Part shown: positions 50,598 to 59,880 of the stretch, one piece after another
Layout: each line of letters starts with the position of its first letter
Position numbering within the stretch: position 1 is the first letter of the stretch
Assembly (NCBI GenBank): GCA_019261985.1
Contig: JAFAQY010000069.1
Span: forward strand, 1 to 64,000
Reading direction: 5' to 3'
DNA: 64,000 nucleotides
Origin: Bryobacterales bacterium
GTDB taxonomy: Bacteria > Acidobacteriota > Terriglobia > Bryobacterales > Bryobacteraceae
Translations under genes and position numbers: made by a program
Notes under the pieces: model-generated
Seen by the model: only the letters and a program-made list of their open reading frames with translations
Database searches by the model: none
What the model was told of the DNA's origin: nothing

Positions 50598-52685
50598 ATG
50601 CCGGAAACGCAATCCACCCGCCGGCTGCGATGGCTCCTGAGACTGCTGCTGGTCTGGGTAGCGGCCATTTTCGCGCGTCTGGTTTGGCTCCAGGTTATTC
50701 AGCACGACACGCTTCTGGCGCAAGCGCAGCAACAGCAGCAAAAAACGGTCGAGATCCCCGCCATGCGCGGGTCGATATTCGATCGCCTGGGGCAGCCGCT
50801 GGCGAAAACGCTGCCCGCGGAATCCATTTGCGTTAATCCTCAGCACATCCCCGATCCCGCGGTCGCGGCGGATCTGCTGGCGCCCACGCTGAACCTGGAC
50901 CGCGACACGCTTTACGAGCGCATCGCTTCGGCCAAGCGGCGGCGCAGCGGTTTCCTGTGGGTGAAGCGCAAGGTGGATGAAGAAACGGCCAGCCGCGTAC
51001 GCGACATGAAGCTCGATTACGTCGAATTCCGCGAAGAGATGCGCCGTTTTTATCCGCACGGTTCGCTCGCATCGCATGTGATCGGCTCCATCGGGAAGGT
51101 GGATGAGGAAGACGCCGAGCGCGGAAACGCCGGTATCGAAATGGAGTTCGACGAAGAGCTATCCGGGCGCCCCGGATTGGCGCGTGTTTACACTGACGTT
51201 AAACAAAACGCCTACGACTCTTCGGTTGCGCGTACGCCGGAGCCCGGCGAGGACCTGGTCCTCACGATCGATCCGAACTTGCAATACGAAGCGGAAAAAG
51301 AACTGGATAAGAGAATCGTCACGAGCCACGCGAAAACCGGATCGATCGTCGCAATCGATCCATATACGGGCGAAATCCTCGCGATGGCTAACTTTCCGCG
51401 GTTCGATTCCAACCTGCCGCCCCAACCGGATGAGCCGCCGAACGCGCGCAGCAACTTCGCCATCACTACGCCGTACGAGCCAGGCAGCGTTTTCAAAACC
51501 GTCACGCTCTCGGCGGCGCTGGAGACCACGAATCTTCGGCCGGAATCGATCATTAACTGCGGCAACGGCAGCATTAACTTGTTCGGCCGCATCATCCACG
51601 ACCACAATAGCTACGCCGCGCTGAGCATGGCCGACGTGCTGGCAAAATCGAGCAACATCGGCGCGATTAATATCGGCCTCAAGGTCGGCGACCGCAAGCT
51701 GTACGACTACGTCCGGCGTTTCGGCTTCGGACAGAAGACCGGAATCGACCTGCCCGGCGAATCTTCAGGCATGCTCCGGCGGGTGGAGCAGTGGACGCCC
51801 AGCTCTATTGGCTCGGTCGCGATGGGGCATGAAGTAAGCGCCACGGCGCTTCAACTGGCGATCGCCGGAGCGACCATAGCCAACGGCGGCATGCGCGTGA
51901 GGCCGCAGATCCTGCTGGCCCGCCGCAAACCGGGTGAGCCCGAAGAGCGGATCGCTTCCGAAAAACCGGAGCGCGTCATCATGCCCGAGACGGCGATCGC
52001 GATGCGGCAAATGATGGAAGGCGTGGTCCTCCATGGCACGGGAAAGGGTCTCGCGAACCTGCGCGGGTACACCTCGGGCGGAAAGACCGGCTCGGCGCAG
52101 ATCTACGATTTGAAAGCGCACGTTTACACGCACTCATACAATGCGAGCTTCCTTGGGTTTGCGCCGGTGGCAAACCCGAAGATCGTCATCGCGGTTACGC
52201 TGAATGGGACTACGGGCGGGAGCGCGGGTTATGGAGGGCCTGTCGCGGCGCCCGTTTTCCGGGAAGTCGCGATGACCGCGCTGCGAATACTCGATGTTCC
52301 GAAGGATCTTCCCGAAACGACCTCGCGTACGGCGACGAAGCCCTCGAAGGAAAACGATTTGTCCATTGCCGGGGTCGATGGTCCTCCACAAATTTTTGAG
52401 GCGGCCACCGATACCCAGTCCGCATCCTCCGTCACTCCGCCGCCGGTCCACGCCGATCCGGGGGTTAACCCTATAATCGACGCGGACCGGCGGCCTTTTT
52501 TATCGGCCGCAGGGCCAAAGGTGCCGGACTTTCGGGGCTTGTCGTTGCGGGCGGTGCTGGAGCAATCCTCCGCCGCGGGGCTGCGGGTGCAGGTGGAGGG
52601 AAGTGGATTAGCGAAGAATCAGGATCCGCCGCCGGGAGCGCCGATACCGGCGCACGCTGGGGTTAGGATCCAGTTTGGGAATTAG
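50598..52685 (+). CDS. ftsI: Division transpeptidase FtsI (PBP3) with C-terminal PASTA domain
   Basis: This 695-residue class B PBP crosslinks septal peptidoglycan. It has a TM helix at about 11-30, the dimerisation region with MRGSIFDRLGQPLAKT, and the transpeptidase with SxxK at Ser297-Lys300, SSN at 351-353 and KTG at 496-498. After a low-complexity linker comes a single PASTA domain at about 640-695 (VPDFRGLSLRAVLEQSSAAG). The codons for its last 35 residues are part of a tandem DNA repeat that goes on past the stop. Confidence 0.95.
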   Translation: MPETQSTRRLRWLLRLLLVWVAAIFARLVWLQVIQHDTLLAQAQQQQQKTVEIPAMRGSIFDRLGQPLAKTLPAESICVNPQHIPDPAVAADLLAPTLNLDRDTLYERIASAKRRRSGFLWVKRKVDEETASRVRDMKLDYVEFREEMRRFYPHGSLASHVIGSIGKVDEEDAERGNAGIEMEFDEELSGRPGLARVYTDVKQNAYDSSVARTPEPGEDLVLTIDPNLQYEAEKELDKRIVTSHAKTGSIVAIDPYTGEILAMANFPRFDSNLPPQPDEPPNARSNFAITTPYEPGSVFKTVTLSAALETTNLRPESIINCGNGSINLFGRIIHDHNSYAALSMADVLAKSSNIGAINIGLKVGDRKLYDYVRRFGFGQKTGIDLPGESSGMLRRVEQWTPSSIGSVAMGHEVSATALQLAIAGATIANGGMRVRPQILLARRKPGEPEERIASEKPERVIMPETAIAMRQMMEGVVLHGTGKGLANLRGYTSGGKTGSAQIYDLKAHVYTHSYNASFLGFAPVANPKIVIAVTLNGTTGGSAGYGGPVAAPVFREVAMTALRILDVPKDLPETTSRTATKPSKENDLSIAGVDGPPQIFEAATDTQSASSVTPPPVHADPGVNPIIDADRRPFLSAAGPKVPDFRGLSLRAVLEQSSAAGLRVQVEGSGLAKNQDPPPGAPIPAHAGVRIQFGN

Positions 52686-52795
52686 TGGGGCGGGATGCCA
52701 TCCCGCGGCGGGTTGCCAACCCGCCTGCCGCGGATTTCTGAAACGCGGCCAGCGCCGGTTGGCAACCGGCGCGCAGGTTTGCAACCTGCCCCACA
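52684..52795. repeat. REP-like pair, family C (first copy)
   Basis: It starts GTGGGGCGGGATGCCATCCCGC, shown here as head GTGG plus palindrome GCGGGATGCCATCCCGC. Palindromes GCGGGTTGCCAACCCGC and GCCGGTTGGCAACCGGC follow, and it ends CAGGTTTGCAACCTG plus CCCCAC. Head and end are complementary, as in an inverted REP pair. A second copy lies at 52902-53013. Confidence 0.88.
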
Positions 52796-52901
52796 AGGCT
52801 GCGGATGCAGGTGGAAGGAAGCGGATTAGCGAAGAATCAGGATCCGCCGCCGGGAGCGCCGATACCGGTGCACGCCGGGGTGAGGGTCCAGTTTGGGAAT
52901 T

Positions 52902-53013
52902 AGTGGGGCGGGATGCCATCCCGCGGCGGGTTGCCAACCCGCCTGCCGCGGATTTCTCAAAACCCCGCCAGCGCCGGTTGGCAACCGGCGCGCAGGTTTG
53001 CAACCTGCCCCAC
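52902..53013. repeat. REP-like pair, family C (second copy)
   Basis: Nearly identical to the copy at 52684-52795 apart from small changes around the spacer (TTTCTCAAAACCCC against TTTCTGAAACGCGG). It was duplicated together with the ftsI tail. Confidence 0.88.
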
Positions 53014-53059
53014 AAGGCTGCGGGTGCAGGTGGAGGGAAGCGGATTAGCAAAGAATCAG

Positions 53060-53131
53060 GTGGGGCGGGCTTAAGCCCGCCATACTCGACTGGCGGACTG
53101 AAGTCCCGCCGCAGGCTTAAGCCTGTCCCAC
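53060..53131. repeat. REP-like pair, family B
   Basis: GTGGGGCGGGCTTAAGCCCG opens the element and GCAGGCTTAAGCCTG plus TCCCAC closes it, with a weaker palindrome (GGCGGACTGAAGTCCCGCC) between. It lies directly before murE. Confidence 0.85.
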
Positions 53132-53184
53132 TCGGTCTTGGAATTTTATTGTGCATGAGCACACAACGGAGTAGCTGAATCACT

Positions 53185-54660
53185 ATGACGCTGCGCGAAG
53201 TATTGGCGGGCGTGAAGATTAACGGGGCATTGCCGGGGACTTTGCAAGAGCTGAGCGTGGCGGGGCTGGAATACGACTCCCGCCGCGTAAACAAAGATTT
53301 TGTGTTTTTTGCGTTTCGAGGAAGCCACATGGATGGCGCACAGTTTGCGGCCGATGCGCTGGCTCGCGGCGCGTGCGCATTCGTGAGCGAAGAGGGGCCT
53401 CCCGCGAATTTCGCCGGCCCTTGGATCCAGGTCGAGCATGGCCGCCGCGCCCTGGCGACGGCGTCGTCAAATTTCTTTAATCATCCCGACCGGCGCGTGC
53501 GCTTCACGGGCATTACGGGAACGAACGGCAAGACCACCACGTCGTACCTTCTTGAATCGATCCTCCGCGAGGCTGGATTCACTACGGGACTGCTTGGCAC
53601 TATCGAATACCGGCTGGCGAATGAAGCAAGGCCCGCGCCGAACACGACGCCCGAATCGATAGATACGATGCGCTTCGCGGCGGAGCTCGAGCAGCGCGGC
53701 GGCGCGCATTTGGTCTCTGAGATTTCCTCGCATGCGCTGGCGCTCGGGCGCGTGTGGGGTTTCCACTTTCATACCGCGGTCTTCACGAATCTCACGCAGG
53801 ACCACTTGGATTTCCACGGTACGATGGAAGCTTACGCCGCGGCTAAGCGCTATTTGTTTGTGCCCCCCGAAGGTCCCGCTCCCGTCTGGGCGGTGTTGAA
53901 TTCAGATGATGCCGCGAGTAAGTCCATGGAGCCGTCCCCGCCGGCTCAGGTCCTCTGGTATGGGCTTTCACACCAGGCCGATCTGCGCGCGGAAAACATC
54001 CGGTCCGGATTCGATGGGCTGCATTTTGAGCTGTGCTGGAAAAACGAACGGCAGCCGGTAGATTCTCTTCTCGCCGGCCGAATCAATATTCTGAACATTC
54101 TGGCCGCCTCGGGCGCGGCGCTGAGTTATGGCATCGGTCTGCCCGCAATCGCGCGGGGCGTGGCCGGGTGCAAGGCGGTGCCGGGGCGGTTCGAGCGCAT
54201 CGAGGCCGGGCAGCCTTGTCTGGTGGTTGTGGATTACGCGCACACGCCGGACGCGCTGCGCAATGTGATTCAGATTGCGCGCGAATTGACCCCAGGCCGC
54301 GTGATTACTCTGTTTGGCTGCGGCGGCGATCGCGATCGCTCCAAGCGCCCGCTGATGGGCATGGCGGCCGCGGAGCTGAGCGATTACGTGGTGCTGACCT
54401 CCGACAATCCGCGTTCGGAAGACCCGATCGGCATTATGAACGACGCGCTGGTAGGGCTGCGCCGCTTCGACACGCCCCATTCGATCGAGCCCGATCGCGC
54501 CGAAGCGATCCGCGTGGCGATCAAGCAGGCTCTGCCGGGCGACGTGGTGCTGCTGGCGGGGAAAGGACATGAGACGTATCAGATTCTGAAAGACCGCACG
54601 ATTCATTTCGATGACCGGGAAACAGCGCGGGAGGCGCTGAGATCGTTCGGTTATGTGTAG
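53185..54660 (+). CDS. murE: UDP-MurNAc-tripeptide synthetase MurE
   Basis: This 491-residue cytoplasmic ligase adds the third residue to UDP-MurNAc-L-Ala-D-Glu. The ATP loop is ITGTNGKTTTSYLLES; the central domain has NTTPESIDTMRF, EISSHALALGRV and HLDFHGTMEAYAAAKRYLF, with its carbamylated lysine. The C-terminal domain has VVDYAHTPDALRNVI and DNPRSEDP. The DNPR motif is the known signature of meso-diaminopimelate as third residue. Confidence 0.96.
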   Translation: MTLREVLAGVKINGALPGTLQELSVAGLEYDSRRVNKDFVFFAFRGSHMDGAQFAADALARGACAFVSEEGPPANFAGPWIQVEHGRRALATASSNFFNHPDRRVRFTGITGTNGKTTTSYLLESILREAGFTTGLLGTIEYRLANEARPAPNTTPESIDTMRFAAELEQRGGAHLVSEISSHALALGRVWGFHFHTAVFTNLTQDHLDFHGTMEAYAAAKRYLFVPPEGPAPVWAVLNSDDAASKSMEPSPPAQVLWYGLSHQADLRAENIRSGFDGLHFELCWKNERQPVDSLLAGRINILNILAASGAALSYGIGLPAIARGVAGCKAVPGRFERIEAGQPCLVVVDYAHTPDALRNVIQIARELTPGRVITLFGCGGDRDRSKRPLMGMAAAELSDYVVLTSDNPRSEDPIGIMNDALVGLRRFDTPHSIEPDRAEAIRVAIKQALPGDVVLLAGKGHETYQILKDRTIHFDDRETAREALRSFGYV

Positions 54661-54668
54661 GGTGGAGC

Positions 54669-56090
54669 ATGCGATTGCAGTTGCGCGAGGTCGCGCGGTA
54701 TCTAGATCTTTGTGGGCCGGACGATCGGGGTTCGTCCGCCTACGCGAGCGCGGACGGGACCGTCACCGGATGGTCCGTCGACTCGCGCACTATTCAACCT
54801 GGAGATCTCTTCTTTGCTTTGCGAGGACCAAATCATAATGGGCATGCATACATCGACGAAGTATTCCGGAAGGGCGCGATGGCCGTGGTTGTGGATGAAG
54901 GCATTGATGGCCAAACGGCGGAAGCGGGCCGAATACTGCGGGTGGAGAACGTTCTACAAGGGCTCGGGCGCTTGGCGGCGCGGGCGCGGCAAAGATGGGG
55001 CGGCCGTGTGGTGGCGATAACCGGCAGCGCCGGAAAAACCACCACGAAGGACATTATCGCGGAGATGCTGGCGGACGGTTTTCGGACAGCGAAGAATGAG
55101 GGCAATCTGAACAATCAGATCGGCGTGCCGCTGTCCTTGCTGCGGATGGACAACAGCGCTGAGATCGCGGTCATCGAAATGGGAATGAACCACTCGGGCG
55201 AAATTCGCGCGCTGGCCGAGATTGCCCGGCCGGAGACCGGAGTGGTGACGAATGTCGGCTGGGCGCATATCGAAAATTTCGATTCGATCGAGGGGATCGC
55301 GGCGGCGAAGCGAGAGTTGATTGAGGCATTGCCGGCAAACGGCACAGCCGTGTTGAACGCAGATGATTCCAGGGTGGCTGGGTGGGTAGGACAAGCTTCA
55401 GCTTGTCCATTTACGGGACAAGCTGAAGCTTGTCCTACTGTCTTCTATGGTCTTTCGCAATCCGCGCACATCCGCGCCGAAGACGTCCATTATCTCGAAA
55501 ACGGAACCACTTTCCGCGTGGGCGACGTCCACTTCGAAACTTCCCTTACAGGCCGGCACAACGTCTCCAATCTGCTCGCGGGCATTGCCGTTGCGAACGT
55601 TTACGGCATCGAGCCCGCGCGCCTTACCGCGAAAGTGAGAAATTTTTCGGCCGCAAAAATGCGCGGCGAACGCTTCCATTGCGGGGGCGTTTTGGTGTAT
55701 AACGATTGCTACAACTCCAATCCAGACGCGGTTCGGGCCATGTTGGATGTCCTGCGGGACACTCCCGCGCGGCGGCGCATCGCGGTTCTGGGGGAGATGC
55801 TCGAACTCGGCCACTGGGCTGAGCCGCTTCATCGCGAGATAGGCAACTATGCAGCGCTGAGCGGTATTAATGTGCTCGTTGGGATACGCGGCGCGGCCTG
55901 CCACATGCTGGATGCAGCCAAGCGTGCCGGCCTTAGGGCCGACGCCGCGTTTTTTTTCGACGAGCCGGCCGAAGCAGGGCGCCTGGCGCGCTCGCTCGCG
56001 CAGCCCGGGGATGCCATACTCTTCAAAGGGTCCCGCGGAGTGCACGTGGAGAAGGCTCTCCAGCAGTTTGTGGGAGAGTGTGATGTATGA
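54669..56090 (+). CDS. murF: UDP-MurNAc-pentapeptide synthetase MurF with REP-encoded insertion
   Basis: This 473-residue ligase adds D-Ala-D-Ala to UDP-MurNAc-tripeptide. Seen: VDSRTIQPGDLFFALRG, ITGSAGKTTTKDIIAEML, NEGNLNNQIGVPLSLL, AVIEMGMNHSGEI, VYNDCYNSNPDAVRAMLD and LGEMLELG. Residues 240-257 (VGQASACPFTGQAEACPT) are encoded by a REP pair inserted in frame between the NADD segment of the central domain and the next strand. Other motifs are undisturbed, so the enzyme is presumably active. murE ends eight bases upstream. Confidence 0.95.
   Translation: MRLQLREVARYLDLCGPDDRGSSAYASADGTVTGWSVDSRTIQPGDLFFALRGPNHNGHAYIDEVFRKGAMAVVVDEGIDGQTAEAGRILRVENVLQGLGRLAARARQRWGGRVVAITGSAGKTTTKDIIAEMLADGFRTAKNEGNLNNQIGVPLSLLRMDNSAEIAVIEMGMNHSGEIRALAEIARPETGVVTNVGWAHIENFDSIEGIAAAKRELIEALPANGTAVLNADDSRVAGWVGQASACPFTGQAEACPTVFYGLSQSAHIRAEDVHYLENGTTFRVGDVHFETSLTGRHNVSNLLAGIAVANVYGIEPARLTAKVRNFSAAKMRGERFHCGGVLVYNDCYNSNPDAVRAMLDVLRDTPARRRIAVLGEMLELGHWAEPLHREIGNYAALSGINVLVGIRGAACHMLDAAKRAGLRADAAFFFDEPAEAGRLARSLAQPGDAILFKGSRGVHVEKALQQFVGECDV
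55386..55439. repeat. REP pair, family A, inside murF
   Basis: A 23-bp arm beginning GTAGGACAAGCTTCAGC is followed by the seven-base loop ATTTACG and the exact inverse arm ending GAAGCTTGTCCTAC. Each arm is itself a near-palindrome. With one flanking base the element adds 54 bp, a multiple of three, and has no stop in the murF frame. Confidence 0.93.
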
Positions 56091-56091
56091 C

Positions 56092-56204
56092 GTAGGGGCG
56101 CAGGCTGCCAGCCTGCAGCGGGTTGCGAACTCGCCCGCCGACTATTCAAAAACGCTTGACCAGCGCCGGTTGGCAACCGGCGCGCAGGATCGCATCCTGC
56201 CCCA
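56092..56204. repeat. REP-like pair, family C, between murF and mraY
   Basis: Starts GTAGGGGCGCAGGCTGCCAGCCTGC, given here as head GTAG plus palindrome GCAGGCTGCCAGCCTGC, then continues with GCCGGTTGGCAACCGGC and CAGGATCGCATCCTG and ends CCCCAC. It fills the whole gap between the two genes. Confidence 0.85.
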
Positions 56205-56222
56205 CTATGGCGAGACTGAATA

Positions 56223-57365
56223 ATGCTGTACTGGCTGTGCTACGAAAAGCTGTTCCATCTCAATTCCCACTTCTCCCCGTTCCGCGTATTTCAATACGCG
56301 ACGTTTCGCACGGGGATGGCCAGCATCACAGCGCTGCTGATGGCAATCCTTCTCGGACCCTGGCTGATCGCGCGGCTGCGCGCGTTTCAGATCGGGCAGC
56401 ACATCCGCGAAGACGGCCCGCAAACACACCACAAGAAAGCGGGGACGCCGACAATGGGCGGGCTGCTGATTGGCGTATCGATTCTTGTTCCCACGCTGCT
56501 GTGGTCGAATCTCAGGACGCCGGCTGTGTGGGTGGCGCTCGCCGGCCTGGTCACGTTCGGCGCCGTGGGATTTCTGGACGATTACCTAAAGATAAGAAAC
56601 AAGCGCAACCTTGGGCTGCGCGTAAAGCAGAAGCTTGCGTTGGAATTGCTTTCGGCTCTGCTGATCGGCGTGATGTTGCTGGCGATGAACGCGAAGGGCG
56701 TCTACTCTACCAGCATGAACGTGCCGTTCTTCAAGAACTTCAATCCGGATCTTCTGGTCCACGCATGGCTGCGCAACATGTGGAGCTACCCGCTCGCGTT
56801 CGTGTTCTTTTTCGCGTTCATCGCGCTGGTCCTTGTGGGCTGCTCGGATGCTGTGAACCTGACAGACGGCCTGGACGGCCTGGCGATCGGATTGATGGTT
56901 ATCGCGGCGGGCGCGATGACCGCGCTCGCCTATCTCTCGGGCCACGCCGAGTTCGCCCGCTACCTGGAACTTTTGCGCGCGCCGGGAGCTTCGGAACTGG
57001 CGATCTTCTGCGGCACGATGACCGGAGCTTCCCTCGGTTTTCTTTGGCACAACGCGCATCCAGCCGAGATCTTCATGGGCGATGTGGGTTCCTACGGGCT
57101 GGGAGGCGGTCTGGGCACGGTAGCGGTGTTGTTGAAGCAGGAGATTCTGCTGCTGTTTATCGGCGGAGTCTACGTTATCGAAGCTCTTTCAGTGATCCTA
57201 CAGGTGGGGAGTTACAAGCTGCGCGGCAAGCGCGTTTTCAAAATGGCGCCGTTGCATCATCACTTCGAGCAAATCGGGTGGTGCGAATCCAAAGTGATCG
57301 CGCGCTTTTGGATCGCGGGTTTGATTCTCGCCCTCTTCGCGCTGACAACTCTGAAATTGCGATGA
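56223..57365 (+). CDS. mraY: Phospho-MurNAc-pentapeptide translocase MraY
   Basis: This 380-residue protein with about ten TM helices makes lipid I from UDP-MurNAc-pentapeptide and undecaprenyl phosphate. Motifs: THHKKAGTPTMGGLLIG, FLDDYLKIRNKRNLGLRVKQK, DAVNLTDGLDGLAIG, NAHPAEIFMGDVGSYGLGGG and MAPLHHHFEQIGWCE. The N-terminus (MLYWLCYEKLF) is standard. The stop overlaps the murD start (ATGA). Confidence 0.96.
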   Translation: MLYWLCYEKLFHLNSHFSPFRVFQYATFRTGMASITALLMAILLGPWLIARLRAFQIGQHIREDGPQTHHKKAGTPTMGGLLIGVSILVPTLLWSNLRTPAVWVALAGLVTFGAVGFLDDYLKIRNKRNLGLRVKQKLALELLSALLIGVMLLAMNAKGVYSTSMNVPFFKNFNPDLLVHAWLRNMWSYPLAFVFFFAFIALVLVGCSDAVNLTDGLDGLAIGLMVIAAGAMTALAYLSGHAEFARYLELLRAPGASELAIFCGTMTGASLGFLWHNAHPAEIFMGDVGSYGLGGGLGTVAVLLKQEILLLFIGGVYVIEALSVILQVGSYKLRGKRVFKMAPLHHHFEQIGWCESKVIARFWIAGLILALFALTTLKLR

Positions 57366-58651
57366 AAATAGACGGCGCTCGAGTGGCGGTGGTAGGAATG
57401 GCCCGAAGCGGCCGCGCCGCGACGAAGTTACTGACGGAACAAGGCGCGGTGGCGATCGGTGTCGATCAATATCCGGCGGACCCGTCAATACGGCCACAAA
57501 CGGCCGAGGCGTTTGCCGACGTCGATTTGATCGTCCTTTCGCCGGGCGTCCCGGCCGATTTGCAAGAGCTGAACGCCGCGCGGAAACGAGGGGTCCCGGT
57601 GATCGGCGATCTGGAGCTGGCAAGCTGGTTTCTTCAGGGCGATATCGCTGGCATAACCGGCTCGAACGGAAAAACCACGACCACCGCTCTCACCGGCCAC
57701 ATCCTGAAAGAAAGCAAGATTCCCGCACAGGTCGGCGGTAATATCGGTACGCCTCCGGCTTCGATGGTCGACACGTCGCGAAAAGGCCAATGGAACGTTT
57801 TAGAGTTGTCGAGTTTTCAATTGGAAACCATCAATTCTTTCCACGCGCGCATTGGCGCGGCGCTGAATGTCACCCCCGACCATCTGGACCGCCACCATAC
57901 GCTTGAGGCCTACGCGGCGGCGAAGGGCCGGCTGTTCGAGACGCAAACGCGGAACGATTATGCCGTGCTGAATGCGGACGATCCCATCACGCGCGCCTAC
58001 GCGAAACGCGCGCGCAGCGCCATTCTATGGTTCAGCGTGAAAGAGCGGGTTTCCCCAGGAGCCTACCTGGACGGCGAGAGCATCGTCTTGGACAACCTGC
58101 CGTTAATGACCGTTCGCGAAATTCCGCTGCGCGGGCGGCACAATGTCGAAAATACGCTGGCTGCGGCGCTGGTGGCCTGCGTTGCAGGCGCGAGACATTC
58201 GCAGATTCGCGCGGCTGTAATGAGCTTCCCCGGCGTGGAGCACCGGCTCGAGTTTGTACGCGATCTGGACGGCGTGGCCTGGTACAACGATTCAAAGGCC
58301 ACGAATGTCGATGCGACCCTGAAGGCGATTGCGGCATTCGAGGGTGGATTGTGGGTGATTCTTGGCGGAAAAGACAAGAACACGGATTACAGCCCGCTGG
58401 CCGCTCCGCTGCGCGAGAGGGCGCATTCGGTTTTGCTAATCGGCGCGGCGGCAGCAAAAATCGAAAGCCAGTTGAATGGAGCCGTTCCGATGACCGGCTG
58501 CGGCACTCTCGAGGCCGCGGTTAAACAGGCTCGCGCGCGAGCGCATCCGGGAGATACCGTCCTGCTCGCGCCTGCTTGCGCCAGCTTTGACCAATTCGAG
58601 AATTTCGAGCACCGGGGCCGGGAGTTCAAGCGAATGGTGGGGGAACTGTGA
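57362..58651 (+). CDS. murD: UDP-MurNAc-L-Ala:D-Glu ligase MurD
   Basis: This 429-residue cytoplasmic ligase adds D-glutamate. Seen: VAVVGMARSGRAATKLL (UDP site), LIVLSPGVP, GITGSNGKTTTTALTGHIL, GGNIGTPPASMV, LELSSFQLETI, NVTPDHLDRH, WYNDSKATNVDATLKAI and LAPACASFDQFENFEHRG. The ATG at 57362 in the ATGA overlap with mraY is the true start, although the frame is open far upstream inside mraY. Confidence 0.96.
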   Translation: MKIDGARVAVVGMARSGRAATKLLTEQGAVAIGVDQYPADPSIRPQTAEAFADVDLIVLSPGVPADLQELNAARKRGVPVIGDLELASWFLQGDIAGITGSNGKTTTTALTGHILKESKIPAQVGGNIGTPPASMVDTSRKGQWNVLELSSFQLETINSFHARIGAALNVTPDHLDRHHTLEAYAAAKGRLFETQTRNDYAVLNADDPITRAYAKRARSAILWFSVKERVSPGAYLDGESIVLDNLPLMTVREIPLRGRHNVENTLAAALVACVAGARHSQIRAAVMSFPGVEHRLEFVRDLDGVAWYNDSKATNVDATLKAIAAFEGGLWVILGGKDKNTDYSPLAAPLRERAHSVLLIGAAAAKIESQLNGAVPMTGCGTLEAAVKQARARAHPGDTVLLAPACASFDQFENFEHRGREFKRMVGEL

Positions 58652-58659
58652 ACCTTAAT

Positions 58660-58714
58660 GTAGGACAAGCTTTAGCTTGTGCTGGACAAATGGGCAAGCT
58701 GAAGCTTGCCCTAC
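58660..58714. repeat. REP pair, family A, between murD and ftsW
   Basis: GTAGGACAAGCTTTAGCTTG opens and CAAGCTGAAGCTTG closes the element, which ends CCTAC. The arms are less perfect than in murF. Confidence 0.88.
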
Positions 58715-58729
58715 ACGGCGGAGCGCGTT

Positions 58730-59869
58730 TTGAAGCTCAAAACTGACTGGATCCTGTTCCTCGCCATCCTCACGATGACCAGCTTCGGGATCGTGATGGT
58801 TTATAGCGCCTCCAGCGCCGCGGCCGAGCCATTCTATAAAGTGCCGCCGTACTTTTTCGTGCTGCATCAGCTTGCGTTCGCGGTGATTTCCTTCGCCGTG
58901 ATGATGTACTTTAAGCGGCTGAACTATCGCAATCTCAATACGCCCGCATGGGCGTTCACTTCGCTCGGCCTTGTGCTCGCGCTGCTTGTGGCGGTCTATT
59001 TCGCCGATTCGCGCGCGCACCGCTGGTTCCGAATTCCCGGCGTAGGCTCGCTCCAGCCTTCCGAGTTCGCCAAGCCCGCGCTGGTCCTCTTTATCGCGCA
59101 TTTCCTTTCGCGCCGCGCCCAGACGATCAACCAGCGGAAAACTTTGCAGCAAGCTTGCCTGGCGGTGGCAGTGTTGGCTGCGCTGGTGGTGGTTGCAGAC
59201 TTGGGCACAGCCATGGTCCCGGTGCTGACGGTCGTCATCGTGTTTTGGATTGCCGGTCTCGAGTGGAAGTACATGCTTCGCGTGGGCCTGGCAGGTTTGC
59301 TGCTGTGCATACTCGCGGTATTTTCGCGTGGATATCGTCTCGGCCGCGTCATTGCTTATCTCGATCCCGACTACTCCAAGATCGAGCTCATCGACACCCA
59401 CCAACGGATCCGAAATTACATCCAGCGTTCCACCACCGTGCGCGACGCGGGCTATCAGCCGCGCCAATCGAAGATCGCCGTCGGCACCGGCGGAGTTCTC
59501 GGGGTCGGCCTTACGCAGAGTAAGCAAAAGCTCATGTTCCTCCCCGAAGCGCATACCGATTTCATTTACGCCACCATCGGCGAAGAGCTCGGATTATGGG
59601 GAGCTAGCGCGGTACTGGCCGGTTTCGTCGTGTTGCTCTGGCGCGGGCTGCGGCTATTTCTGCTCGCGCGGGACGACTTCGGCAAATACTTGGCTCTTGG
59701 CGTCACCGTAAGCATTGTTCTTCAGGCGCTGCTGAACATAACGGTTGTGCTTGACATGGCGCCCACGAAGGGATTTCCATTGCCGATGATCAGCTTTGGA
59801 GGCAGCTCACTGGTTAGCACGATGGCATCGCTCGGCATGCTGCTGAGTGTCAGCGAGCATGAGGGATGA
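58730..59869 (+). CDS. ftsW: Septal SEDS glycosyltransferase FtsW
   Basis: This 379-residue protein with about ten TM helices polymerises lipid II at the septum with FtsI. Motifs: VMVYSASSAAA, WFRIPGVGSLQPSEFAKPALVLF, GGVLGVGLTQSKQKLMFLPEAHTDFIYATIGEELG with the conserved Asp, and PLPMISFGGSSLVSTM. TTG 58730 is chosen since GGAG lies eight bases before; an in-frame TTG at 58706 sits within the REP element and would add eight residues. Confidence 0.94.
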   Translation: MKLKTDWILFLAILTMTSFGIVMVYSASSAAAEPFYKVPPYFFVLHQLAFAVISFAVMMYFKRLNYRNLNTPAWAFTSLGLVLALLVAVYFADSRAHRWFRIPGVGSLQPSEFAKPALVLFIAHFLSRRAQTINQRKTLQQACLAVAVLAALVVVADLGTAMVPVLTVVIVFWIAGLEWKYMLRVGLAGLLLCILAVFSRGYRLGRVIAYLDPDYSKIELIDTHQRIRNYIQRSTTVRDAGYQPRQSKIAVGTGGVLGVGLTQSKQKLMFLPEAHTDFIYATIGEELGLWGASAVLAGFVVLLWRGLRLFLLARDDFGKYLALGVTVSIVLQALLNITVVLDMAPTKGFPLPMISFGGSSLVSTMASLGMLLSVSEHEG

Positions 59870-59880
59870 AGTGACCCCGC

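Larger units (their letters stand above)
52581..53062. repeat. 218-219 bp tandem repeat: ftsI PASTA tail plus REP pair, about 2.2 copies
   Basis: The 3' end of ftsI (from 52581) recurs at 52799 and again, shortened, at 53018. The second copy still reads as an intact tail ending QFGN and stop, with several synonymous changes (GAG to GAA, AGT to AGC) and a few replacements. The third breaks off after AAGAATCAGG. Between them stand the same family C REP palindromes. The whole 500-bp stretch up to murE holds no further gene. Confidence 0.9.

Noticed and set aside
56123-57361. Long open frame that joins the murF-mraY gap to murD
   Set aside because: It runs out of frame through mraY, whose motifs are perfect, and its product has no protein-like features before the murD start; an effect of high GC.
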